From Myxococcales bacterium (GTDB taxonomy: Bacteria; Myxococcota_A; Polyangia; Polyangiales; Polyangiaceae): a stretch of DNA of 44,770 bases. Within the stretch, counting starts at the first letter, position 1. Each line of letters begins with the position of its first letter. Positions 27,573 through 37,668 of the stretch are shown here, piece by piece. The translations under genes and the position numbers were made by a program. The stretch spans positions 1 through 44,770 of the forward strand of contig CANJCO010000039.1 in assembly GCA_947473045.1 (NCBI GenBank), written 5' to 3'. A model generated the notes under the pieces. It searched no databases. It had not been told where the DNA came from and saw nothing but the letters and a program-made list of their open reading frames with translations.

Positions 27573-30500
27573 ATGCCCGAGACATCGATAAGTCAACCAG
27601 GCTCTACCGAGTGGTTACGAGCGGAGGTTGCGCGAACCCCCGACCGTGCTCGTCAGGCACGGCTACTTTGCGAACTTGGTGAGCTCGCTGAACGAGCCGG
27701 CGACGAGCCAACCGCGGCGCGCGATTACTTGGCGGCGTTCAACGCTGACGCTTCCTTTCTCGAGCCGATCGAGGGGTTGGTCCGCCTGCTGGAGCGCCGC
27801 CAGTCGCTCAAGAATCTCGGGCGGGTCGTCGATTCATTGGCTCGCGCTTCCTCGACGTCCGCCGAGCGGGCGCGCGCGCTCATCCTTCAGGCGACGTACG
27901 CGGAAGACGTCTCTCAGGACGCGCAGCGTGCGCAACAGCTCCTGATCGACGCGACCACGGAAAACGTTGACGGAAGTGCCGATGCAGAGCTCAGTCGCGA
28001 AGCAAGTCCGGCGTGGCTGTCGCTCGAGCTGCTGGCGGCGAAGCGCGGCGACCATGGTTCGCGGGCTGACGCGCTGGCGCAGCGAGCAAAACGCGCTGGG
28101 GATCCCTCATGGCGAGCGTTGCTCATCGTCGACGTGGCGCGATTGGTCGCGAGCTCCGGCGACATCGAGCGAGCCCTCGACCTCCTCACGGAGGCGCGAG
28201 GGGGCGACCCAGGGGTCACCTTCGCTGCAGCTGTCGCTACCGAAGCGATTGCCGCTTCTGAGCCAGGATTGCCGGGCTCGGCGGAAGCCTTGGCTCGCGC
28301 ATCGCTCCGCGCGGAGGCGATTGACCTCCAAGTCGCTCTAGCGACCGCTCCGGTCGCGGACGCTGCGCGAGACTGTGCCGTGCCGTTTCCGGAGTGGGCC
28401 CGAGAGCCGGCGCGCATCGTTGACGCTCAGCTGCGAGCGGCTCAACTTCGAGAAACGCTAGGAGATCTCGCTGCGGCGGCGGCAACGCTCGACCGCGCCA
28501 TTGCTTGGGCGGAGTCCCTCGCCCCGGCCGCGAAGCCCGCGGTTATCGAGCTGCTCGATGCGAGGATGCGCATCGCCGCTCGCGAGGGAGATATAGCGTC
28601 CGCCGCAAGCTTCGCAGCGCAGCTCGTGGGAGCTGAGCCGGACGGCGCAAGGGCGGCATCTCAATACGTCTGCATTGCAGAGTCGGCGGCTGTTGCCGGC
28701 GACGAGGCGCGTGAAAACGAAGCGCTGAGTTCCGCGCTTCGCCTCGACCCGACCTGCGCTCCGGCGCTCGCGATGAAACTCGACGCGTTGTGGCGGGCTC
28801 GCGATTTTGCGGGGCTCGCAGATTGCCTCGTGATGATCGCCGAGTCGGTCGACGCCAAAGACGCCCGTGCGCGTTACTTCGTGCTCGCCGCCACGATTCG
28901 CGCGACAAGGTCCGATGACGCAGCAGGCGCGCGCGCCGCGCTCCGAGGCGCAGCAGCCTGCGACCTCGCCCCCCTCGAACTCGCAAGAATCGAGCGGGTG
29001 TTCGCCGCACACCTTGGTGACGGCGCGTGGCTCGAAGAGGCGTCGGCACGGCTGCTTTCGGGTGGAGCGCCCAAGGACGAAGCGGCCACGCTTTGGTTTG
29101 ATGCGCTCCGCGCGCGCCTCGCCCGTGCCGATGCCGCGGGCGCAAATGAGGCGCTGACGAAACTTGCCGAAATTGACAGCGCTTCGTGGCTCGGCAACGC
29201 GCTGAGCGCGCTGCTCCCGAGGTTCGTCGGCCAGCCGTTCGACGTCGTCGCTCTGCGGCGCTCCGCTGCGTTCGCTGCACTCGCGACGCAAACGTCCGAC
29301 TCTCCCGTCGCCGCAGCTTGGGAGCTCGCAGCGGCCGCCGCTCACGCCCCTTTCCCCCGCGGACCTGGCGATGGCGCGGTTGACGCGCTCCTCGGAAATT
29401 TACGAAGCAGAGATCGCGAGGACTTGCTGGTCGGGCTGACCAGCCTGGAGGCCGCGCGCGCGTCGGGCGACCTGCACGGAGCGGGGCTCATCGCCCAGGA
29501 GCTCGCCGACGCGACCTCCGACGTTCAGCTAGCTGCTGCGCTGCGCATCGAAGCCGGCCTCACGCTTTGGTTGGAGGGCGACCGTCGTGGGGCGCTTGCC
29601 CTTTTCGAGAGTGCCGCCGAAACCGCGCCGGAGGCGACGAACTCGCTGCTAGCTTGGGCAACGCGCTCCGTCGACGGCGACTCGGTTGACGGCCGGCGAC
29701 GAGCCTGCGTGCTCGCCGCGGCGGACGGGATCCAGACTTCCGCTTGGGCCCTCGAGCGATTCGCCCTTGAAACCCAAGAGGGAAACGCCGGCGACGCCGA
29801 AGCCGCGCTCGTCCAGGCCGAAGGTGCCGCGGCTCCGGCGATCGCGTGCGCGGCGGCGCTGGCGCGGTTGATCTGGCCAGACGGCGCGGCCAACGCCGAA
29901 GCCGTCGCTCAGTCGCTGGAGACGCTCGGCGCGGCGGGCGCGGGTCCGCTCGCCGCAGCCGAAGCGCACCGAATGTCTCTCGGCTCCGACCCGGACGCGA
30001 TCAACGAAGCGGCCAGAGCATGGTCGCTGGCAGATGCAGGCGGCGCCGCCGCGCTCGAGTGGCTCGCCGCGACGCTCGGACTCCCTGAGCGCCCCGAACT
30101 GCGCATTGCGGCGCTCCGTGCGCTTGCCCAACGCGTTGACGGCGACGCCGCCGCCGCGCTGCAAGCAAACGCAGCCGTCGCGGCTGTGCTTGCGACTGAA
30201 GCTGGGCCGGCGAATATCGATTTTGTCGCCTCAGATTCCGCACCGGCGCGGTTGGCAAACCTCGAACTCGCGCCTGTCGGAAGCCTGCCTGCACGTCGAG
30301 CGTTCGCGCTGTGCCGCATCGGCGATGCGCTGGGTGAGCAGGCTCGCCTGCAGGGCCTCGTTCAGGGAGGTTGGGCGCAGCTCGCCTCTGGCGATGTCGG
30401 GGGAGCCCTCGAGACCTTCGGTGAAGTCTGTGCCACGACTTCGAGTGAGCTCGGCGCATGGGAAGGTCTCAGAGCCTCCGCTGAGTGCGCGGATGATCCA

Positions 30501-32354
30501 TCCCTACGCGCCCTCGCCGCTGCGGAGCTCGGAGCGAGATGTTCCAACGCCGCCCGCGGAGCCGCGTTCTGGGAAGAAGCCGGGGACACACATGCGCGCG
30601 CAGGAGACGCCGCAGCGGCAGAGTTCGCGTTCGCGGCTTCGTTCGAGCGCGACCCGTCGCGGGCGACGGCGTTCGACAAGCTCTTTCGCCGCGTTCGCGA
30701 CCAGAAGCAAAGCGACAGGGTCCTCGACCTCATCGCGAGGCGCCTCGCACACACAGACGACGTCGAGGAAATGGCGAAGCTGTTTTGGGAGCAGGCTCGC
30801 GCGTTCCGCGAAAAAGGAGACAACGACTCCGCGATGGAGGCGCTGGAAAACGTGGACATGATCGAGCCGGATCACGTCGGCGCCCTCGCCCTGAGCGGGG
30901 AGATTTCTATCCGGCGCGGCAACTATGGCGACGCTGCTGAGAAGTTGAGTCGCCTCGCCTCCCTCGAAACGGCGCCGGCAAAAAATCGTCTCACCGCGGG
31001 CGTTGCCGCCGCTGACTTGTTTGAAAACAAGCTCATGCTGCCGCCGCGCGCGCTCGCGGTACTGCTCGGCCTTCACCGCGCAGGCCTGTCGACTTTGCCC
31101 GTGCGAGAGCGACTCGCAAAGATCGCGGCGCGAAGCGAATCGTGGGCGGAAGCGGCGTCGATCTTGGACGCCCTGATGGCCGAACGCTCCGACACGGCCG
31201 GTCGGATCGATGCCGCTCGCCTGCTCATGGCCATCGCCCGGGATCGTCTGGGCGACACGCAGCGCGCCGCTCCAGCCGCCGCATTCATTCTCCAAAACAT
31301 GCCCGAGGATGGCGACGCGATCGACCTTATTTTGGAGGCGAATCTCCCCGCCCGAGCGTCGTTGCTCCAAAGCGCACGAGAGGCACTTTGCGCGTCGCTG
31401 GCAGCCTCCCCGACTTCACCCGACGCCGCAGAGCGCCTCTCGCGCGTGGCACGAGCGCTTGGAGAGCCCATGCTCGAGGACGTCGCGACGTCTCTGGCGC
31501 GCGTTCTGGCCGGCCCGAACCTGGCGCTCGATCAGGCGCTGTCGCGAACCGCTGGGCGTCGACCGCGCGGCGTGCCTCCGGCTCGCGTTTCCGCGACGGC
31601 TCTGGGCGCCCTGCTCGCCCCCGGTGACGCGGGGCCGCTCGCCCAACTCTTCGAGGCGCTCGGCCCAACGCTGGCCGAAGCGTTCGGGCCGACGCTCGAG
31701 TCGCTCGGTGTGAGCAAGCGTGACCGCGTCGACGCAAAAAGCGGCTTGGCACTGCGCGGAGAGCTTGCGGGCTGGGCAGCCGCGTTCGGCATGAGTGAGA
31801 TCGACGTCTATGTTGGAGGGCGCGATCCCGCTGGGATTGCTGCGGTTGCCACCGTGCCGCCTACGCTCGTCGTTGGCTCTGCGCTGGCCTTGCCGTTCTC
31901 TGCCGAGGTGCGGGCAAAACTCGCCTCAGAATTGCTTGGCCTTGTGCGAGGCACAACATTGATCGCGGCGCGTGACGCTTCGTTTGCCGAGTCGATCGTC
32001 GCGGTTTGTTGCAAGCTTTCCAAGGTGCCGTTCCCTGCGCAAAAAGTTGCGCCGCCAGCCGATGTCGAGCGGCTGCTGACGAAAACGATGTCGCGAAAGA
32101 CGCGAGCTGCCATCGCGGGCGCCTGTTCGGCGATTGCGACAACCGGACCGGACGTTGGCGCGTGGACGGAGCAGGTGGCCCTGTCGCGCCTGCGCTGTGC
32201 CGCGCTGTTCACCGGTGAAGTCGCCGGCGTCGTCGAAGCGTTCCAAATCCAAAAAGCCGCAGAAGGCCGATCGCTGCAGACGCTCTGTCGCTTTGTCCTG
32301 TCCGCGGAATATCTCGACACTCGGCGCGCGCTCGGGCTGGGAGGGGCGCAATGA
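27573..32354 (+). CDS. Giant TPR-type protein A (1593 residues)
   Basis: This very long Ala-rich cytosolic-looking protein lacks a signal peptide or membrane helix. It is made almost entirely of helical, TPR-like repeats: for example an AEERAGDEPTAARDYLAAF-type unit near residue 38 and units around 1075-1160. The last about 220 residues form a distinct module, from LAGWAAAFGMSEIDVY to the end, related to that of protein B. The sequence resembles large TPR proteins of myxobacteria that I cannot tie to a function. Its TGA overlaps the ATG of gene B (ATGA at 32351), so the two are made together. It could be a scaffold for a large complex. Start ATG 27573 lacks a clear ribosome-binding site. Confidence 0.85.
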   Translation: MPETSISQPGSTEWLRAEVARTPDRARQARLLCELGELAERAGDEPTAARDYLAAFNADASFLEPIEGLVRLLERRQSLKNLGRVVDSLARASSTSAERARALILQATYAEDVSQDAQRAQQLLIDATTENVDGSADAELSREASPAWLSLELLAAKRGDHGSRADALAQRAKRAGDPSWRALLIVDVARLVASSGDIERALDLLTEARGGDPGVTFAAAVATEAIAASEPGLPGSAEALARASLRAEAIDLQVALATAPVADAARDCAVPFPEWAREPARIVDAQLRAAQLRETLGDLAAAAATLDRAIAWAESLAPAAKPAVIELLDARMRIAAREGDIASAASFAAQLVGAEPDGARAASQYVCIAESAAVAGDEARENEALSSALRLDPTCAPALAMKLDALWRARDFAGLADCLVMIAESVDAKDARARYFVLAATIRATRSDDAAGARAALRGAAACDLAPLELARIERVFAAHLGDGAWLEEASARLLSGGAPKDEAATLWFDALRARLARADAAGANEALTKLAEIDSASWLGNALSALLPRFVGQPFDVVALRRSAAFAALATQTSDSPVAAAWELAAAAAHAPFPRGPGDGAVDALLGNLRSRDREDLLVGLTSLEAARASGDLHGAGLIAQELADATSDVQLAAALRIEAGLTLWLEGDRRGALALFESAAETAPEATNSLLAWATRSVDGDSVDGRRRACVLAAADGIQTSAWALERFALETQEGNAGDAEAALVQAEGAAAPAIACAAALARLIWPDGAANAEAVAQSLETLGAAGAGPLAAAEAHRMSLGSDPDAINEAARAWSLADAGGAAALEWLAATLGLPERPELRIAALRALAQRVDGDAAAALQANAAVAAVLATEAGPANIDFVASDSAPARLANLELAPVGSLPARRAFALCRIGDALGEQARLQGLVQGGWAQLASGDVGGALETFGEVCATTSSELGAWEGLRASAECADDPSLRALAAAELGARCSNAARGAAFWEEAGDTHARAGDAAAAEFAFAASFERDPSRATAFDKLFRRVRDQKQSDRVLDLIARRLAHTDDVEEMAKLFWEQARAFREKGDNDSAMEALENVDMIEPDHVGALALSGEISIRRGNYGDAAEKLSRLASLETAPAKNRLTAGVAAADLFENKLMLPPRALAVLLGLHRAGLSTLPVRERLAKIAARSESWAEAASILDALMAERSDTAGRIDAARLLMAIARDRLGDTQRAAPAAAFILQNMPEDGDAIDLILEANLPARASLLQSAREALCASLAASPTSPDAAERLSRVARALGEPMLEDVATSLARVLAGPNLALDQALSRTAGRRPRGVPPARVSATALGALLAPGDAGPLAQLFEALGPTLAEAFGPTLESLGVSKRDRVDAKSGLALRGELAGWAAAFGMSEIDVYVGGRDPAGIAAVATVPPTLVVGSALALPFSAEVRAKLASELLGLVRGTTLIAARDASFAESIVAVCCKLSKVPFPAQKVAPPADVERLLTKTMSRKTRAAIAGACSAIATTGPDVGAWTEQVALSRLRCAALFTGEVAGVVEAFQIQKAAEGRSLQTLCRFVLSAEYLDTRRALGLGGAQ

Positions 32355-35300
32355 GTCAGGCGGACGGCAACAACAAGGGAGGGTCCGAGTTCGACTGGGG
32401 ACAGCTCCTTGCCGGATGGGATTCAGAGCCCCTCGACGATGACTTTGTCGACGACGCCACCCCCTCCTCAAGGGCGGCGCCCGCGGTCGAGCTCGCCGAC
32501 CTCGATGAGCCCGACGAGTTCGCTGATGCGACTCGCATGGCAAGCGCATTGCTCTCTGTCGCCGACGCGCCGGCCGAAGACGAATTTATCGACGTTTCGA
32601 GCGAAGATCCGAAGCTGTTTTTCGGCGGGGACACCCCACAGGCCACCGAGACAGTCGAACCTCCCCGTCTGTTGTCCGGTCTTACGCTACCGCCACCACT
32701 GCCCGTCGAAGCGCTGCTCGCTACGTTCGCAGCCGACGGAGCTTTGGAGCCTTCGGTTTCGCCCGAAACCGCCTCAGCCCCAGCGGCTGCGCCGGTCGAG
32801 AGCGCCGCCGCCGTCGCCTTCGCCGAGCTTGAGGCCTCGGATGAACGCCCGATCGCAGAGGCGCCGCTCGCGATCGAAAAGTCGCCGCCGGCTGCCGCCG
32901 TCGCAGCTTCTGTGCCGCTACCGGTCGAAGTCGCTTCGGGCCCTGGACGCGTGACGCCCGCTGCTGCGCCGAGCGTCGCTGCGATCGGGGCCGAAGGGCT
33001 CGCCGCGACCGCTGCATGGCTCGCCGAAGAGGCAGCTGCGAAGACCGACGCCGGGGCGCGCGCGCGCGGGCTACTGGTTGCCGCCGAAATATTTTCGATT
33101 GTCGGTGAGCCCTCGCGCGCAGGCGCCCTTTGCGCTCAGGCACTCGAAACCGCGCCAGATGATCCGCTTGCCATTCGCCAAGCTCGCGTCGGGCTCTCAA
33201 CCGCCGATCTCGTTGCTTCGCTCGAAGCAGAGTCCGCGGGTGGCGTTAGCCCTGCCGCGAAGCTTCACGCAGCGCTCTTCGCCGCCGAGATTCATCGGAC
33301 CGTTGGCGACAGTTCGGCAGCCGAGGCGTGCATCGACCAGGCCGCGCGCATCGACGCTTCCGATGCCCGCGTGATTGCGACGCGAGCCGCCGAGGCACTT
33401 GCCCGCGGCGACACCTCGAGCCCGTCGCTTCGCGTCAGCGATCCATTGGTCGCAGAGGTTCTCAGGCGCGCCGTCGGCGACGCGCTGCGCGGTCGCGGAG
33501 GAGCGAATTCCGAGTCCCTGGGCGAACCGAACGCGGTCGATATCCTTCGCCGGGCGCGGGCCGCCCTCGAGAAAGCCGACGTCGTCGCTGCGGCTGAACG
33601 CATCGCCGAGTTGCGCGAGCTGGCGCCTCTTGCGCAGGCGTCGACGTGGCTCGCCGCGTCGTTGGCCGCCTCACGAAAAGCGTCGCGCTCGAAATCCGCG
33701 AGTTTGTTTCAAGAGCTCGCGCGTGGAGGAGACGTCGCAGCGGGCGCGTCGCTTGCCGCCCGTGCGCTCGAGCTCGGCGACAGCGCGATGCTCAACGATG
33801 CGATCGGCGCGAAATCGGGGTTGCGCGAGATCGATCAGATCTCACTGGCCGCGCTTTCCGGCGGCGATCTGCGTCCGCTGGCCTCTGCGGCGGCTGCCCT
33901 CGCAACGGACGAAGATACCTCCGCCTTCGCGCGGGCAACGTCGACGCTGCTCTTCGACGAGCAATTGCGCGCGAACGAGGGAGAGGCAGGCGGCGAAGCG
34001 CTGTCGACGTACGCTCAAATTGGCGCCGGCTCGGCACGCAGCCGAAGCGCGTCGCGCGTTGCGCGTTTGCTTGCGGGCGGGAAGTCGGAAGAGTCGGCCC
34101 TTCTGGCCGCGATCGGTGCGATGCGCGAGACCGATCCTGCTGCGGCGACCACGCTCGCGCTTGCCGTAGCGGCCCAGGCTGAGCGCTCCGACATTCTCAT
34201 CGCTACGCTGCTCGACGAGGGCGCCGCGCTTGGGCAACGATCGATGAGCGCGCTTGCCGCTGGCGTCATTGCCGAAGTGGCCGGGCTCTCTGCTCGGGCG
34301 TCAGCGGCGTTCGACGCCGCTGCGGCCGCGGATCCGACGAATCGATTGGCGCTGCAGGCTCGCGCGCCGACAGGCGGCCAAATCGATTCGGTCTCGGCCC
34401 TGCGCGCGCTCGCTGCCGACGAACACGAACCGCGATCGGCCGCGCTCGCGCTGCTGATGCTGATCGCCCATGAATCGCTTCTCGATGCACCCGAATCGCT
34501 GGACACCTTCGTTCGGCTGCACACGCTTCTTCCGGAGATGCCCGTCGGCGCCTTTTTTGGAGAATCGCTTGGGCGACGCCTGGGCGATGCCGCCGAAGTG
34601 ACCCGCTGGATCGAAGAGCGCGCCGCGATGAGTTCCGACCCACTCGAGCGCGCGGTCGAGGTTCTCCGGCACGCAACCGCGCTCGGCGAGCGCGATGCGA
34701 GCCGGCGCAGTGAGCGCGTCGCCCAGGCAAGCCATGCTCGCCCCGATGACGTAGCGCTGCGCGACTGGGTGGAGCGCACCGCGCCTGAGGGGCTCACGGA
34801 AAGCGGGCACTGGCGCGAGGAACGCGCGTCCGCGTCGACCGGAAAAGCGCGAGCATCGTGGCTGCTCCGCGCTGCACTCGCCTTCGAACGCGAAGGCGAC
34901 ACCGGAAGCATGTTGAGGACGGCCCGCGAAGCCTGCGCGACCGACGCGACCGACGCTCTGGCGCAGGTTGTGTTGGAGCGCGCCGAGCTCGCGTCCGGCG
35001 AACCTGCTCGGGTAGCCGACGCGTTGCTGGCGCGCGGACGTGAGGCCGCGAATCCGGTGACGCGGCGCGAGGCCTTCGAGCGCCTTGCGACGCTCGACGG
35101 CGAGGTTCGCAAGGATCCGGCGAGCGCGCTGCTGTGGCACCGCACAATCCTCGAAGAGTCTCCGCTACATTTGCCTTCGCTCCGTCACATCGAGCACGTC
35201 CTGGTGGGCGAAGGCCGCAGCGACGAGCTGGGCCCCGTCGCAGCCTCAATTGCACGCGCCCTCGCGGGCACCAATTCTGGCGAAAGCGCAGCGCACGTGT

Positions 35301-37546
35301 TCTTCGCGAGCCGAGTCCTCACGCGAAGCGGAGAGTGGTCGCAGACGTCAGAGCTCGCGGCCGAGGCAGCTGCAGAGCGGGTCCCGACGCTTTGGGCGCT
35401 CCGCCTGGCGAACGCGCACGCTCGCGCCGCCGGCGACGCCGAGGCCATGCTGGCGACGACGAGGGCGCTCCTCGAGCGGGCGACGGGCTCGACGGATCAG
35501 GCGACGCTGTGCGTGCGGGCCGCGGAGGTCGCTCGGGCGCGCGGCGAAGTCGGCCTTGCGCTGGAGCTCCTTGAACGCGCGGCGCTCCTGGAAGACGGCG
35601 ACCTCGTGACGTGGTCGCGGCTCGCGGCGGCGCGCTCCCGCGCCGGAAACACGGGAGGGGCAGCCGAGGCGCACGAGAGGCTCGCGCAGGGCAGCCAAGT
35701 AGACGCCCACCGCAAAGCGGCGTGGTTTGATGCGGCCTTGTGCTGGCTCGACGTGGAGCGAACGTCCCCTGAACGTGCCTCGCGCGAAGAACGCGCCCGC
35801 TTGGCGCTCGAGCACGCCGCGAACATCGACGTCGGCTACAAGGACGTCTTCATTCGCCTATCGGCCCTGTACGCGCGCAGCGATGCGAACGCGGCCCTCG
35901 CATCGCTCATCGAACGCCGAATTCCGAGCGTCATCGACCCCGACGAGCGCGTAGCTCTCGAGATCGAGCGAGGCCGTGCGCTCCTCGCGTGCGGAGACGA
36001 TAGCGGCGGCCGGGATGCGTACGAATCTGCGCTCGCGATCCAGCCTGACAACGTAGATGCGTTGTCGGCGCTCGCCGACCTTGCATGCGCGCGGGCCGAC
36101 TGGCCGGCAGCCGAAAAAGCGTGGGTTAGCCTTGCTCGACTGAGCCCGTCGGGTGACGATCAGCAGCGAATCTACGGGCAGCTCGGCGAGCTGTACTTCA
36201 CCAGGCTCGAAAATTTTGAGCGCGCGGCGCTGGCATTTCTCGAGGTGCTGAAACACGCCCCGAGCGATGTTCCGGCGCGGCAGCACCTTGTCGACGTGTA
36301 TAAAAAACAGGGCGACGGGGAGCGTGCCCTGAACCTGCAACAGCAACTCGTCGACGAGAGTTCCGACCAAGAGACGAAGAAGCGGCGGCTCGTCGAACTC
36401 GCGAGCGTTCTCGAAATCGCAGCGCCCGAGACGCGCAAGGCCGAGCAGACCCTTGAGGCTGCGCGGCGCGAATTCCCGACCGATATCGGGATCTTGCGAG
36501 CGCTCGGCGAATATCATCTGCGCCACGGTCAAGACGCTGCGGCCAAGTTGCTCTTCGACCGTGCCTCGGCCGATGCGTTGCGGGCGTTCGCAGCCGGGCG
36601 CTTCAACCCTGCCCTGTTTGACGCGCTCTCCACCGTTCACGAACTGCGCGGAAACGCAGGCGCGGCGCGCGCGGTGCACGCTGCGCGCGCAGCCTTTGTT
36701 GGGCGCCCGTCTGCGATCGGCGGAGCCGACGCGCGGGCGCTCGGAGTCGCGTTCGACAGCGCGCTGGCCCCGGAAGCGCTGCTCCCGGCGATGCGGAGCT
36801 TGCTCGATCGAACCGGCGCGGCGCTCGACGCAGCTGCGCCGTTCGATGCGGCGGAAGCGGGAGTCCGCCGTGCCGACTCTGACGCATCGGTGACCCGCCT
36901 CGCCCAGCAATTTGCAGACGCAGCCGGCCTGGGCGAAGTCATCGTTCTGCTCGCTCCTGCCCTCGGGTTCGCCGCGGTCCCGGTTTCGTCGGATCCCCCC
37001 GCGCTCGCCGTTGGCGACGCTTTGCTCTCCGATGCGCCGGAAGCGACACTTGTGTGGGCGGTAGCGCGAGCGGTAAAATTGCTGCAGCTTCGCGGCGCCG
37101 TTTTCGCGCGCGTCGCCTCTGTCGAAGCAGCATCGATCGTCGGCGGCTGGCTCGCGGCGTTTCAACCTGACTGGGTTGCGCCTGGGGTGAATGCTCAAAC
37201 GGTGTCCGCTGCGAAGCAGAAAATCAGCGCGGCGCTTTCGTCAACGACAGATCCACAGCTCGCCGTGCTGGCGCGCGAAACGGCCGCAGCGCTCGGCGCG
37301 CAGCTCGCCGCCCTCCCCAACAACGTCGTTGCGTGGGCGAATCGGGCAGCGCTCCTCGCAACCGGCGATCTTGGCGCAGCGCTCGACGGGATCGCCGCGG
37401 CGAGCGGCCGGGCAGGCGTTACGGCTGCGCCGCACAACGAACAGGAGCGCGCGACGTGGATCTCGCGAACCCCCGAAGCGAAAGACCTCGTCGCATTCGG
37501 TGTTGGTGCCGCCTACGCAGACGCCCGGGCGCGCCTCGGCCTCTAA
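32351..37546 (+). CDS. Giant TPR-type protein B (1731 residues)
   Basis: Residues 1-150 are acidic and probably unstructured, containing an EFDWGQLLAGW motif near 13-23 and DDDFVDD, followed by Pro/Ala linker. From about 200 to 1500 the chain is helical TPR-like repeats; clear units lie near 1190-1330, such as ERGRALLACGDDSGGRDAYE and LGELYFTRLENFERAALAF. The C-terminal module (about 1470-1731) resembles that of protein A. GGAGGGG before ATG 32351 and overlap with gene A show coupling. No catalytic motif is seen. The acidic N-terminus with its W-containing motif could be a docking site; that is inference. Function unknown. Confidence 0.85.
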   Translation: MSQADGNNKGGSEFDWGQLLAGWDSEPLDDDFVDDATPSSRAAPAVELADLDEPDEFADATRMASALLSVADAPAEDEFIDVSSEDPKLFFGGDTPQATETVEPPRLLSGLTLPPPLPVEALLATFAADGALEPSVSPETASAPAAAPVESAAAVAFAELEASDERPIAEAPLAIEKSPPAAAVAASVPLPVEVASGPGRVTPAAAPSVAAIGAEGLAATAAWLAEEAAAKTDAGARARGLLVAAEIFSIVGEPSRAGALCAQALETAPDDPLAIRQARVGLSTADLVASLEAESAGGVSPAAKLHAALFAAEIHRTVGDSSAAEACIDQAARIDASDARVIATRAAEALARGDTSSPSLRVSDPLVAEVLRRAVGDALRGRGGANSESLGEPNAVDILRRARAALEKADVVAAAERIAELRELAPLAQASTWLAASLAASRKASRSKSASLFQELARGGDVAAGASLAARALELGDSAMLNDAIGAKSGLREIDQISLAALSGGDLRPLASAAAALATDEDTSAFARATSTLLFDEQLRANEGEAGGEALSTYAQIGAGSARSRSASRVARLLAGGKSEESALLAAIGAMRETDPAAATTLALAVAAQAERSDILIATLLDEGAALGQRSMSALAAGVIAEVAGLSARASAAFDAAAAADPTNRLALQARAPTGGQIDSVSALRALAADEHEPRSAALALLMLIAHESLLDAPESLDTFVRLHTLLPEMPVGAFFGESLGRRLGDAAEVTRWIEERAAMSSDPLERAVEVLRHATALGERDASRRSERVAQASHARPDDVALRDWVERTAPEGLTESGHWREERASASTGKARASWLLRAALAFEREGDTGSMLRTAREACATDATDALAQVVLERAELASGEPARVADALLARGREAANPVTRREAFERLATLDGEVRKDPASALLWHRTILEESPLHLPSLRHIEHVLVGEGRSDELGPVAASIARALAGTNSGESAAHVFFASRVLTRSGEWSQTSELAAEAAAERVPTLWALRLANAHARAAGDAEAMLATTRALLERATGSTDQATLCVRAAEVARARGEVGLALELLERAALLEDGDLVTWSRLAAARSRAGNTGGAAEAHERLAQGSQVDAHRKAAWFDAALCWLDVERTSPERASREERARLALEHAANIDVGYKDVFIRLSALYARSDANAALASLIERRIPSVIDPDERVALEIERGRALLACGDDSGGRDAYESALAIQPDNVDALSALADLACARADWPAAEKAWVSLARLSPSGDDQQRIYGQLGELYFTRLENFERAALAFLEVLKHAPSDVPARQHLVDVYKKQGDGERALNLQQQLVDESSDQETKKRRLVELASVLEIAAPETRKAEQTLEAARREFPTDIGILRALGEYHLRHGQDAAAKLLFDRASADALRAFAAGRFNPALFDALSTVHELRGNAGAARAVHAARAAFVGRPSAIGGADARALGVAFDSALAPEALLPAMRSLLDRTGAALDAAAPFDAAEAGVRRADSDASVTRLAQQFADAAGLGEVIVLLAPALGFAAVPVSSDPPALAVGDALLSDAPEATLVWAVARAVKLLQLRGAVFARVASVEAASIVGGWLAAFQPDWVAPGVNAQTVSAAKQKISAALSSTTDPQLAVLARETAAALGAQLAALPNNVVAWANRAALLATGDLGAALDGIAAASGRAGVTAAPHNEQERATWISRTPEAKDLVAFGVGAAYADARARLGL

Positions 37547-37668
37547 AACGGAAGCGGCCGCTTACGCATTTCGACGCAGCATTCTGCGCGCGATCGAGAC
37601 AAAACTGCCTTTTTTCTGCCTCATGCGACGACTTCGCGCCGTCTTGTGCTACTTAGGCGCGCGTCATC

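Noticed and set aside
37552-37563. Palindrome AAGCGGCCGCTT as terminator of the giant TPR gene
   Set aside because: Too short to form a stable hairpin with a loop and no T-run directly follows; the T-run at 37610-37615 is 45 bases away.
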